Shown here: positions 7,001 through 14,352 of the stretch, one piece after another
Layout: every line of letters starts with the position of its first letter
How positions within the stretch are numbered: position 1 is the stretch's first letter
Virus record (IMG/VR): IMGVR_UViG_3300030098_003506
Span: 1 to 41,387 of that record
Source: a virus
Direction: 5' to 3' (one strand)
DNA length: 41,387 bases
Translations under genes and position numbers: made by a program
The notes under the pieces: generated by a model
What the model saw: the letters and a program-made list of their open reading frames with translations, nothing else
What the model was told of the DNA's origin: nothing
Database searches by the model: none

Positions 7001-7551
7001 TTTTTACATTCCAGATTTAAGTGCATCTGAATACCAGTCTTGTCCATATGAGGCACGTAAGCTAATGAGAAGTCATCGTAGTTTTCTGGCAAGAACTCAT
7101 GCGCGTCATACTCCTGCACCTCAGTAAATCCTTGTTCAAAGAGAAGCTTCGTTAAGGAATCGTTATCGTAAATTGTTCTATGGTAAAGGTGCTCTTCACT
7201 GTTGAGTTTCCACTTACCATACAAGGGTCCAAGAATTCCGATGCCGTCAACGTCTCCATGTTCTTGATAAGCCTTAACAACGGATTTAAAATTAGGAACT
7301 GATACTTTAAGCACACCTCCCTTTCTCAGCACTCTCAACCATTCTTTTAAAATGATTACAGCCTCTTGCCTGTCATAATATTCGAAGGACCCGCAAGTGT
7401 AAATCATGTCCACGGAGTTATCCTTAAACATGGACAAATCGCCCAAGTCTGTATTTGGATGATCTATGTGCGGCAGAGTGTCCTTATCAATGTGAATAAA
7501 TCCCTCTAAGTGACGAGGCCCACAGCCCAAGTGTAATTTTATATCACTCAT
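6997..7551 (-). CDS. Class I SAM-dependent methyltransferase (paralogue B)
   Basis: This 184-residue methyltransferase begins MSDIKLHLGCG with SAM motif I at the very N-terminus, then HIDKDTLPHIDHPNTDLGDL and LKEWLRVLRKGGVLKVSVPN. It is a diverged duplicate of the gene at 4472-5002 (shared GPLYGK, YHRT/YHKT and YVPHMDK/YIPHMDK blocks). The ATG at 7551 lies one base after the upstream stop. An in-frame TTG at 7569, with a good GGAGGA upstream, would add six residues, so the start is not certain. The acceptor is unknown. Confidence 0.8.
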   Translation of the reverse strand: MSDIKLHLGCGPRHLEGFIHIDKDTLPHIDHPNTDLGDLSMFKDNSVDMIYTCGSFEYYDRQEAVIILKEWLRVLRKGGVLKVSVPNFKSVVKAYQEHGDVDGIGILGPLYGKWKLNSEEHLYHRTIYDNDSLTKLLFEQGFTEVQEYDAHEFLPENYDDFSLAYVPHMDKTGIQMHLNLECKK

Positions 7552-7552
7552 A

Positions 7553-7993
7553 TCAACTAACCCAAGCAACTGGTGCTTCCTCCACTCCGTTTGCTAACAA
7601 GGTGCAAGCTCTTCTTAAGCCATCTACACAGTGCCAATTATCTCTCACGATGATATAATAGCTCTCATATGGTGGCTCCAAGTAATCTTTATCAGAGTTT
7701 ATGACATCTTCAAATTCTTCAAGAAGTTCTTCGACAGTCATGTTCTCATTAGGAGTTCCCTTCCTTGCCCATGTGTGTCCTCTACACGATTCAAAGTATT
7801 CTCTCAGTGGCTGCTTATCCTCAGTAAGGTATTTGAAGTGAGGAGTTTCTTTAATGCTTATAGCAACCTGAGACCCCCAGATCTGATCTACTATATTCTC
7901 AAGCTTCACTGTTCTTATTTCTGCCGATCTAACTCCATACCCTGGGGGTAGGTACAAGCTCTGAGATCGCTCGCCCTCGTGAATTCTTTTCAA
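7553..7993 (-). CDS. ParB/sulfiredoxin-like protein of glycan clusters
   Basis: A 146-residue protein in which YYIIVRDNWHCVDGLRRACTLLA (about 111-133; only its core is quoted from experience of the fold) resembles the ParB/sulfiredoxin box normally written as G-H-R-x-x-A. The rest has no recognisable domain. Stand-alone ParB-like proteins of this type occur within polysaccharide gene clusters of bacteria and phages; their function is not established, although the ParB/sulfiredoxin fold binds nucleotides. It is one base from the genes on either side. Weak family call. Confidence 0.5.
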   Translation of the reverse strand: MKRIHEGERSQSLYLPPGYGVRSAEIRTVKLENIVDQIWGSQVAISIKETPHFKYLTEDKQPLREYFESCRGHTWARKGTPNENMTVEELLEEFEDVINSDKDYLEPPYESYYIIVRDNWHCVDGLRRACTLLANGVEEAPVAWVS

Positions 7994-7994
7994 C

Positions 7995-8648
7995 TTAGTG
8001 CCCTCTCACCTTATCATAAAGAGTCTCTGCCATCATGAAATCAAACTCGGTATCAATATCCATTGACTCTATCTCATTTAAAACTTTAAATGTTGGATTC
8101 TTAGTGACAACATTCCTATGAGTTTTCATCTGTTTTCTGCTTAGTAAGCAAACACCATATGTGATCTGGTAAATATCTGGCAGATCTTGGCTATTTGGTG
8201 AATTAGTTAAATTATAATTAAGGGGCTTACCGTTCAACCACAAGTGATGTTTTACTGGCTTGACGGTAACCACACTTTCTGATCTCTCAAATTCCTTTAG
8301 GCACTCCTCATAGGTTTCCAGAGAGATGAAGGGGCAAGTAACAGGACTATACATGATATTTTCGCAATCAGTAATCGTGCTCAAATTATCAAAAAACTCT
8401 GAATTACTCGCTTGAGATCCAGCAAAATAAGGGTCTCTTTCATGGGTGGTCACCCCCATGTCTTTAGCTTTTTGCAACATTTCAGGACAATCTGAGGTCA
8501 CCACGATGTCCTGTAACCTAGACTTAAGTTTCAGTAACTTATCAAGCTTAATTTCTAAGAGGGAAGAACCTCCAAAAGGCTTTATGTTTTTATTCTTAAC
8601 TCGTTGAGATCCTTTTCTTACAGGAACTATGGCAGTTACCTTTTTCAT
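7995..8648 (-). CDS. CMP-N-acylneuraminate cytidylyltransferase family (NeuA-like)
   Basis: The 217-residue protein opens with the CTP-binding signature of CMP-sialate synthetases, IVPVRKGSQRVKNKNIKPFGG (7-27, family pattern PxRxGSxxxxxKN). It continues with VTSDCPEML (49-57) and ends with the family-typical ESMDIDTEFDF metal/sugar region (about 191-201). It should activate a nonulosonic acid (sialic, legionaminic or pseudaminic type) or a related sugar as CMP-sugar; the substrate cannot be fixed. Two genes away lies a GT29 sialyltransferase-like protein, the obvious consumer of such a donor. No sialic acid synthase (NeuB) lies in the window, so the free acid probably comes from the host. Confidence 0.85.
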   Translation of the reverse strand: MKKVTAIVPVRKGSQRVKNKNIKPFGGSSLLEIKLDKLLKLKSRLQDIVVTSDCPEMLQKAKDMGVTTHERDPYFAGSQASNSEFFDNLSTITDCENIMYSPVTCPFISLETYEECLKEFERSESVVTVKPVKHHLWLNGKPLNYNLTNSPNSQDLPDIYQITYGVCLLSRKQMKTHRNVVTKNPTFKVLNEIESMDIDTEFDFMMAETLYDKVRGH

Positions 8649-9637
8649 TATGCTAATCTCCTAATTACATCAGACCAATCTCCCTTGAATTCTATGGCCT
8701 TATCGTCAATGTAATAATCGGCTCGCGGCTTTTCAAAAGTTATCTCATCAATAAGATCTCGAATACCATGATCACGTAACCACTCATCCACAAGTTCATA
8801 ACCAGATTTACCGTTTACTAGGGGGCGGTCTGGCTTTACTTTTGCTGAGAATATCACTATCCTCCAATCTTTAGCTAGCTCCTTAATAGCTTCTAACGAG
8901 CCCTCTATTGGATCACCGTAGCAAGTGCCATCATGCCACCCTTTATCAAAGGTATGAATGACTCCATCAAAGTCGATGGCCAATGTATCAAGTTCTTCTT
9001 CAAGACCTGGGGGCACCTGCTGATTGTATAATGTACCCTCTTCAACTTCTGATTTAATACCTAAGCAATCAAAACGTCTGCTTTTAGCTTTCTTGGATAT
9101 GCTGGGGCACGTATGTCCCGCACCGTGAATAAGCTCGTAAGTTAGTGCTAATGACATTAACTCAGAAGTATGATAATACTTCACGTTCTGTATAATTTGA
9201 AGAACATCTGAATTGATGTCTTTTTCTTTCGGTTGAGCCGCCCACAAGCAAGATTTTATACCGTTATTAGATGCCCAGTTTAAGGCAGTAGCTAAACAGT
9301 CTGAGGACTTGCCGCTGGTTGAGCAAGACATACCTATTGCAAGGCATTTACTCTTATCTAAACCACGAGTACGCATATCCAACCAGTGCATCAACCAATC
9401 ATTAAAATTAGTATCGCTCTGAATTGAGGTGCATAAAACTCCACCCGCAGGTGCCACGATATTTTTATCCGTCAGGCGTGAAGCGTCAATTGCAGCGTGC
9501 TCCGCGATTGACATGTTGCCACCGTGTCCAAAGTAAAAAACATGGGTTGCCTCACTGTATAACTTCTTCAACTCGTCAAACTCAGGAGTTGATATTATAG
9601 TTCTAAACTTGTGATCAAAGTGTTCAATGTCTAACAT
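8648..9637 (-). CDS. SIS-domain isomerase fused to HAD-like phosphatase
   Basis: This 329-residue protein is a two-domain fusion. Residues 1-175 are a SIS domain of phosphoheptose-isomerase (GmhA) type, with FGHGGNMSIAEHAA (36-49) and GMSCSTSGKSSD (102-113) as sugar-phosphate loops. Residues 215-329 are a HAD-like domain with LAIDFDGVI (219-227), FSAK as motif II and YYIDDKAIEF (308-317) as the metal-binding motif. GmhA isomerises sedoheptulose 7-phosphate, and GmhB is a HAD phosphatase two steps later, so the fusion may act in a heptose or related sugar-phosphate route. The kinase step is absent here. The stop overlaps the start of the NeuA-like gene by one base. Confidence 0.8.
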   Translation of the reverse strand: MLDIEHFDHKFRTIISTPEFDELKKLYSEATHVFYFGHGGNMSIAEHAAIDASRLTDKNIVAPAGGVLCTSIQSDTNFNDWLMHWLDMRTRGLDKSKCLAIGMSCSTSGKSSDCLATALNWASNNGIKSCLWAAQPKEKDINSDVLQIIQNVKYYHTSELMSLALTYELIHGAGHTCPSISKKAKSRRFDCLGIKSEVEEGTLYNQQVPPGLEEELDTLAIDFDGVIHTFDKGWHDGTCYGDPIEGSLEAIKELAKDWRIVIFSAKVKPDRPLVNGKSGYELVDEWLRDHGIRDLIDEITFEKPRADYYIDDKAIEFKGDWSDVIRRLA

Positions 9638-9639
9638 GT

Positions 9640-10281
9640 TTACGGTAAATAATCGCTAAGAAAGTCATCCACCTTCAAACGTTTGTCAGTCGCTACGTTG
9701 TTTAAAAAGTATTGAAATTGACCTTCGATATCATGATAGTCCCCATTGTCTCCAATTTTGAATATTTCGCTTATTCTCTCCAAATCGGTATCCCCGTAAT
9801 CAGGATGCTCTTTAGCGTAACTGGTGCGGTAGAAGTCCAATCCAGTGATAAATAAGCTATCGATATCATAGTTCAGCAAATCCACCATGGCAATTAGGCC
9901 AGTATTAGGTCTGCTCTTATTGTTTTCATTCAAGCTTGTTTTAATATTAGAATACAGATCCGAATCTATTATCTCGTGCTTGTTTAAATAAGTGTAACCA
10001 TACACATGGCAAGTTTCCAGACATCGTTCATTGAAGAACCATTCCGAAGGAGGATAAGAGCAAACGAGATATTTAAGCTTTGTATCTCCATAATCATGGT
10101 AGGAACCATCATAATAGATGATGTCTGTTCTGGTTCCTGAGTCTAACGGATTACCAATTTTAGCATGATTCAATCTAACGACCACATCATGAGAATCTAT
10201 GTAAGCACCATTGTTGCTCCCTTCAATCGATTTAGCAGGGCCAACCAAGGCTACTCTCTTTCCTTTTAGATAATTATCCAC
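9640..10281 (-). CDS. GT29 sialyltransferase-like protein
   Basis: The 213-residue protein matches the layout of family 29 transferases. Residues 7-57 resemble sialyl motif L (GKRVALVGPAKSIEGS, then IDSHDVVVRLNHA and GTRTDI), and residues 124-150 resemble motif S (RPNTGLIAMVDLL, then LFITGLDFY). A His-Asp-x-x-Glu near 183-186 could stand in for the catalytic-His motif VS, although its spacing is not the canonical HxxxxE. GT29 enzymes use CMP-sialic acid. The CMP-sugar synthetase family gene two positions downstream supports the assignment. It overlaps the GT6-like gene by eight bases. No membrane anchor is present, unlike the animal enzymes. Confidence 0.72.
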   Translation of the reverse strand: MDNYLKGKRVALVGPAKSIEGSNNGAYIDSHDVVVRLNHAKIGNPLDSGTRTDIIYYDGSYHDYGDTKLKYLVCSYPPSEWFFNERCLETCHVYGYTYLNKHEIIDSDLYSNIKTSLNENNKSRPNTGLIAMVDLLNYDIDSLFITGLDFYRTSYAKEHPDYGDTDLERISEIFKIGDNGDYHDIEGQFQYFLNNVATDKRLKVDDFLSDYLP

Positions 10282-10972
10282 GGGAATCCTTCTTTAATAT
10301 CTGATCTACAGAAACATCCAACGCTAATATCATGCTGGGGAATGGTATCGACCAAGCTGATTCAGGAGCACAATAACCTGCATCTAAGATTTTCGTTGGA
10401 GGATTATCCGCGAAATACCTATTAACATGTGATTCATCATGGTATATTGCTAATATGCCCTTAGAGTCATCCTTGTCAATATTTTTTGACACCACTTCAC
10501 AAAGCTTAAGATACTCGTCAGCGGAACCTCCTTGGAAGCCTCCACAACAGTATTGTGACACCTCTTCCTTCTTAAGATAGGCTGTGGATTCTGTCTGTAC
10601 ATCCTCTGGTGTACCTTGCTTGTTAACTATAAAGCCGGGATGCTGAACTCCTAAAAGATCAGTAAGGACTTCTTCGCCAACATGATCAACGACAAGCATA
10701 TCTGCATCTAAATAGTAAATGTAATCGTAGTCCTTTAGCTTATCCTTTATTGTTAGGAAGTAGTGATAACGATAGTAGGAATCTCCAGGCCAACCCCTCG
10801 GCTCAATCTTTAATGCGACAGCATCGTGATTCAAAGGATGATTCACGTTATCCGTGAACACGAAGAAATCTCTATCGTGATTCTTTAGAAAGTACTTGTG
10901 AATAGAGTCTAACAGGGGGTTAACAAACTTCACATAGTCATTGGTCGCTACAATTACGAAAGCTATTTTCAT
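10274..10972 (-). CDS. Glycosyltransferase family 6 (ABO/alpha-1,3-Gal(NAc) transferase-like)
   Basis: This 232-residue protein carries the GT6 core: DYIYYLDADMLV (84-94) with an intact D-x-D metal/nucleotide motif at 89-91, CCGGFQGGSADEYL (142-155), and the hallmark AIYHDESHVNRYFADNPPTK (175-194), which in the human ABO transferases binds donor and acceptor. GT6 enzymes transfer Gal or GalNAc in alpha-1,3 linkage. Members are known in bacteria and in cyanophage P-SSM2. The start at 10972 gives an ATGA overlap with the GT11 gene; a longer reading frame from 11038 would overlap it by 70 bases. Coupling to an alpha-1,2-fucosyltransferase-family gene mirrors the H-then-A/B order of blood group synthesis. 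Confidence 0.9.
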   Translation of the reverse strand: MKIAFVIVATNDYVKFVNPLLDSIHKYFLKNHDRDFFVFTDNVNHPLNHDAVALKIEPRGWPGDSYYRYHYFLTIKDKLKDYDYIYYLDADMLVVDHVGEEVLTDLLGVQHPGFIVNKQGTPEDVQTESTAYLKKEEVSQYCCGGFQGGSADEYLKLCEVVSKNIDKDDSKGILAIYHDESHVNRYFADNPPTKILDAGYCAPESAWSIPFPSMILALDVSVDQILKKDSRG

Positions 10973-11754
10973 ATTAAAATCCAATCCTTCGGATGCATAT
11001 CCTTTGTTGATAAATGAGCGTTTAAAGGCCCGAACCATTTGGTGGGAGCAACAATCTTCCTACCTTGATTATTGTTTAACCAAGCTCCCCACCAAGAGAA
11101 GCTAGAGTTAGCAATTATATTGTTCTGACACAAGGACATGAGGTAAATCTCCATATAATCCTTATCCTCATCAGCTATTACATGGCCTGGGTACCTCTCT
11201 CTTGCCCACTCCTTATCGTTAGTGAAGATGAGTAGGTTGGATGGCTTGAGCAAGTCTAAGGCTCTCTCATAGTAGTCTGTGCTCGTCAGATCAGCATGAT
11301 AGTTTGAATAAGGAAGCTCTAGGTAATCTCCTCTGCGGATGTGCATTCCAGTCGTAAACTCATCTACCTTATACTTGCTCTTCAGATAGTTTAAATCCTC
11401 ATCGGTCATCTCAAACATTTTTAGAATGTGGTCTCTATTGTGTTGAAAGTAGCGATGACTTTGAAGGTAACTATTCTTAATAAAAACTGAGTTATTAACC
11501 ACTGGAATAGGTTCGAACTCAAATGAAGACTCGGTGAATACGAAGGCATGACCCTCGGACTCGTCGGTGCATAATCTCCTTAAGAAGTTATTGAAGTAGC
11601 CCCCATGGTTTGGACTCTTTATGATTGGGAAGATTGCCTTGTGTCCATTGTCTTTTGAGTAACTTAGAACTGAGGCTATTTGAAATAGCTGATTGCCAAT
11701 ACCTGCACATCCAGGTGATGGCCCAATAACATCTGAAGTGATTATATTACTCAT
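10969..11754 (-). CDS. Glycosyltransferase family 11 (alpha-1,2-fucosyltransferase-like)
   Basis: The 261-residue protein has all the conserved GT11 blocks: GNQLFQIASVL (20-30), HIRRGDY (138-144, the arginine-rich GDP-fucose contact), and IIANSSFSWWGAWLN (213-227). GT11 includes the FUT1/FUT2 H-antigen enzymes and bacterial O-antigen fucosyltransferases, with GDP-fucose as donor. The length is typical of bacterial members, and there is no signal or membrane segment. It is joined by four-base overlaps to the GT25-like gene upstream and the GT6 gene downstream. Confidence 0.92.
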   Translation of the reverse strand: MSNIITSDVIGPSPGCAGIGNQLFQIASVLSYSKDNGHKAIFPIIKSPNHGGYFNNFLRRLCTDESEGHAFVFTESSFEFEPIPVVNNSVFIKNSYLQSHRYFQHNRDHILKMFEMTDEDLNYLKSKYKVDEFTTGMHIRRGDYLELPYSNYHADLTSTDYYERALDLLKPSNLLIFTNDKEWARERYPGHVIADEDKDYMEIYLMSLCQNNIIANSSFSWWGAWLNNNQGRKIVAPTKWFGPLNAHLSTKDMHPKDWILI

Positions 11755-12365
11755 ACTTTCAATGTGAAGTTAGTAAGATCTGGTTGATCTTTTTGGTAGA
11801 AGTAAGGGCTATTTGGCGTTAGAACCTTGAAGTCCTTGTGTATGGAAGCTAACGCCACATCGCAAGGAATGAAGTCATTAAGATAAGATTCAATAACTTC
11901 AGCAGCAGCGTCGATGTATCTCTGACTCAAGAACAACATGGCATGAGTTCCGCACATGTTATACACTCTTTTAAATTCTGGTGTCTCTTGAGTAGCCATC
12001 ACGATACCAGGATATCCAAAATTATTATTCCTAATTGTGCCATGATTAGACACCCCTAAATAGACAGCGTCAGTATATTCAGGCACTGAAAACTTTAACT
12101 TGAAAGCGTCTGTTGGCACAATATCATCCTCAAACACTACAGTCCCCGGCTTCATGTTTTTCAGAAGATGCAAGTGAGACAAGCCACAACCCACAAAGTG
12201 ATTACCGTAGGGATTTGATGGTGAAGACGTAGTGTTAGCAGATGATCTCTCAAAAGGCACACCAAGCTGGTCCAAGACATTTTTACACTCTGCCATGGAC
12301 TCCTTTGATGAGTCTACATTGATGACGTAGTTCTTAGTTTTAGTTAGTTCAATAAGTCGATCCAT
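11751..12365 (-). CDS. Glycosyltransferase family 25-like protein
   Basis: A 204-residue GT-A protein of the LPS glycosyltransferase type. VGCGLSHLHLLKNM (58-71) and TVVFEDDIVP (75-84) correspond to the GT25 pattern G-C-x-x-SH followed by x-x-EDD, the latter being the metal/nucleotide-binding acidic motif. GT25 enzymes of Neisseria and Haemophilus add beta-linked galactose to lipooligosaccharide, but donor use is not predictable here. Its start lies 22 bases inside the preceding gene, and its end overlaps the GT11 gene by four. Confidence 0.78.
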   Translation of the reverse strand: MDRLIELTKTKNYVINVDSSKESMAECKNVLDQLGVPFERSSANTTSSPSNPYGNHFVGCGLSHLHLLKNMKPGTVVFEDDIVPTDAFKLKFSVPEYTDAVYLGVSNHGTIRNNNFGYPGIVMATQETPEFKRVYNMCGTHAMLFLSQRYIDAAAEVIESYLNDFIPCDVALASIHKDFKVLTPNSPYFYQKDQPDLTNFTLKV

Positions 12366-13111
12366 GCTTCAAGAACCTTATCGTCTTCCCAGTACTCAGC
12401 CTGGGTGTCATTACCCTCGTTGCCGTGGTATTTCACTCCTGCACTCTTACACTCAGGCTTGATTAAGTTAAAGGTCTCAAGCTTTGGAGAGTGGAAGACA
12501 TCAGTTAATACATCATACACTGACTGCATGTCCGTGGAGACGCCTCTGTAGGAGACTTTGTTACCAAGCAAAGGCAACACCTTATCGTTAAAATATTCAG
12601 GAGAGGTAACCGCTCCATAAATTCTAACATCGTCGTGCCCATGCTTTAGGGCTCTCTCGATAGATTCGTGAGTTCTTTTGTTCTCATCTACGCTACCAAT
12701 AATACCAGCCACTTTAAATTTATTATCTTTGGGCGTGTATTTTTGAACAATGTTCGGGATAACATGCCCATCGATACCGTGCCAATCTCTTTGAAAGTTA
12801 GAGACAAAGTGAACGTCATCAAACACCAAGTCATTCATCTCTTTGATCGGGAAGATCTCTGTCTCATGGCAAGATAGTATCTGTTTCTTAACAGGCAACT
12901 TGTCAGTCACACGCATGTAGTGGTATACAAACACATCTTCTTTTAAAGGAGACACCTCATCATGATGCTTCCATTCACAGGTTATACCCTCCCACTTATG
13001 CGGAGTGTAAAAACAAGACTTGATACCCTTCGCATTAAGAGCGTTTACAAGACTATTAAAAGCGATGGTGGAACCGCCAGGACCACCCCAACCACTAACA
13101 AATTTAATCAT
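12344..13111 (-). CDS. GT-B fold glycosyltransferase
   Basis: The 255-residue protein begins with a glycine-rich GT-B loop, GWGGPGGSTIAFNSLVNAL (7-25), has a hinge segment near HETEIFPI, and a C-terminal nucleotide-binding half with AGIIGSVDENKRTHESIERAL (135-155). It is short compared with typical GT4 enzymes (350-400), and the end lacks a clear ExxxxxxxE motif, although KPECKSAGV near 218-226 may correspond to it. Donor and acceptor are unknown. Eight-base overlap with the GT4 gene upstream. Confidence 0.7.
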   Translation of the reverse strand: MIKFVSGWGGPGGSTIAFNSLVNALNAKGIKSCFYTPHKWEGITCEWKHHDEVSPLKEDVFVYHYMRVTDKLPVKKQILSCHETEIFPIKEMNDLVFDDVHFVSNFQRDWHGIDGHVIPNIVQKYTPKDNKFKVAGIIGSVDENKRTHESIERALKHGHDDVRIYGAVTSPEYFNDKVLPLLGNKVSYRGVSTDMQSVYDVLTDVFHSPKLETFNLIKPECKSAGVKYHGNEGNDTQAEYWEDDKVLEAWIDLLN

Positions 13112-14267
13112 TTAATTTATACCCCACTTGCTGCATTGCTTGCATGTACAAGTCATACCTCCCCTGGCACGACTTTCGCCCATCAAACAAATCCTTTGTT
13201 CGTTCATGTAAGTTTCTACCCAATTCAATACGATGCTTTTTATCCTTGCAAAGTTTAGTAAGTATCCTTATCCATTCACTCTTAGGAGCATCAGGATCAA
13301 TCAAATAGCCTGTCTCACCGTTAATAATTGTATCTTCATAGCAGCCAACGTTACTGGCAACCAGCGGAATCTTGTACCGAGAGCATTCAGCCACCTTAAT
13401 ATCTGATTTAGAATCGTTAAAGTTGTTCATCTGCAAGGGTGCTATCGCAACGTCCATATCCGCGTAATAACGTCCGTAAGCATCAGGAGGTAGCGCGTAG
13501 TGGATGTTATAGTTTTTGTGCCCCTTGAAGCCCCTCAGAAGCTGTGAGAGGTACTCAGGCCAGACCTTAGCCTCCCAACTATCCTTAGGCTTCTTGGGGT
13601 CTGGGGGTGGGTGGCCATAGAAATTCCATTGCACATTTTCCTTGCCAACCTTTTGATTGACAAGGTGAGGGATGGCGTTGAAGACCTTAACATCACCCCG
13701 GTGGTGAATACCTGCCGCGTAACCAATTCTTGTAAACTTCGCTTTGGTTTTTGGGTGGTTCCACGCAGGTAGCTGGTAATCTAGGTTGTTCTTAACTACA
13801 GCTAAACATCTACCTATGAAAGGTCTAATTCTATTAGCAAACTTAGCAGACGTAACAGTCACTAGGTCAGCGTTGTAATAGCAATACTTTGTAACTTCAC
13901 CAAGCTTGTTGTCTCTGTAGGTTTCAAATAAGTGATGCTCTTCATAAAGATCGGTCAGCAAGTCATCTGTGTCAAAGTGAACAAACTTCTTTAATTCTTT
14001 AGCGATCCCAACAACACGAGCGGTATAGGGGCCTCCATACTTTAGAATGTTTGCGACAAAGACAATGTCAGCCCAATTCATGTCATTGAGCTTCTCTGCT
14101 GGAGGAGCGTAGTTCTTTTCAGGGTCCACCTCTAAAGGGTTGTCGTTGAATCTAACTTCAACCTTATCACTTAATTCCTGAGACATCATTCCTATGGGAC
14201 TTAATTGCCTATAGTAACTACACCCTCCGTGGTTTGCGAATACAACTAGTATCTTCAGTTTACGCAT
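13104..14267 (-). CDS. GT4-family glycosyltransferase, first gene of the glycan operon
   Basis: This 387-residue GT-B enzyme has an N-terminal acceptor domain opening with ILVVFANHGGCSYYR (5-19) and a C-terminal donor domain with IGYAAGIHHRGD near 186-197. Its VAECSRYKIPLVAS segment (about 298-311) is the GT4 E-x7-E region, followed by GCYEDTIINGETGYLID. It is the promoter-proximal gene of the long operon, starting five bases after a CTATTATG element with no Shine-Dalgarno, and 24 bases downstream of the terminator that ends the gp32 unit. Sugar specificity is unknown. Confidence 0.85.
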   Translation of the reverse strand: MRKLKILVVFANHGGCSYYRQLSPIGMMSQELSDKVEVRFNDNPLEVDPEKNYAPPAEKLNDMNWADIVFVANILKYGGPYTARVVGIAKELKKFVHFDTDDLLTDLYEEHHLFETYRDNKLGEVTKYCYYNADLVTVTSAKFANRIRPFIGRCLAVVKNNLDYQLPAWNHPKTKAKFTRIGYAAGIHHRGDVKVFNAIPHLVNQKVGKENVQWNFYGHPPPDPKKPKDSWEAKVWPEYLSQLLRGFKGHKNYNIHYALPPDAYGRYYADMDVAIAPLQMNNFNDSKSDIKVAECSRYKIPLVASNVGCYEDTIINGETGYLIDPDAPKSEWIRILTKLCKDKKHRIELGRNLHERTKDLFDGRKSCQGRYDLYMQAMQQVGYKLND

Positions 14268-14271
14268 AGGG

Positions 14272-14280
14272 ACATAATAG
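14272..14280 (-). promoter_or_regulatory. CTATNATAG-type promoter element of the glycan operon
   Basis: The minus strand reads CTATTATGT, seven of nine matches to the operon-head element, four bases before the ATG at 14267 and immediately after the terminator hairpin. It is the only promoter-like sequence between the terminator and the roughly 13-kb operon, so it probably drives all of it. No -35 hexamer is recognisable. Confidence 0.5.
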
Positions 14281-14290
14281 TCCTATGAGT

Positions 14291-14327
14291 ATAAAAAAAC
14301 TAACCCAGATCCAAGGACCTGGGTTAG
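14291..14327 (-). terminator. Rho-independent terminator after the gp32 unit
   Basis: CTAACCCAG (14300-14308) pairs perfectly with CTGGGTTAG (14319-14327), with three further pairs possible inside the loop. On the minus strand the stem is followed by a run of seven T and then AT (14299-14291). It lies downstream of the lipoprotein gene and upstream of the glycan operon, so it separates the two units. The plus side has no T-run. Confidence 0.9.
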
Positions 14328-14352
14328 AAACATTGGTTCGCCCTTTGTTTTT

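Noticed and set aside
10972-11038. Longer N-terminal reading of the GT6-like gene from 11038
   Set aside because: It would overlap the GT11 gene by 70 bases. The ATG at 10972 gives the ATGA overlap used throughout this operon and begins directly with the GT6 N-terminal strand MKIAFVIVAT.
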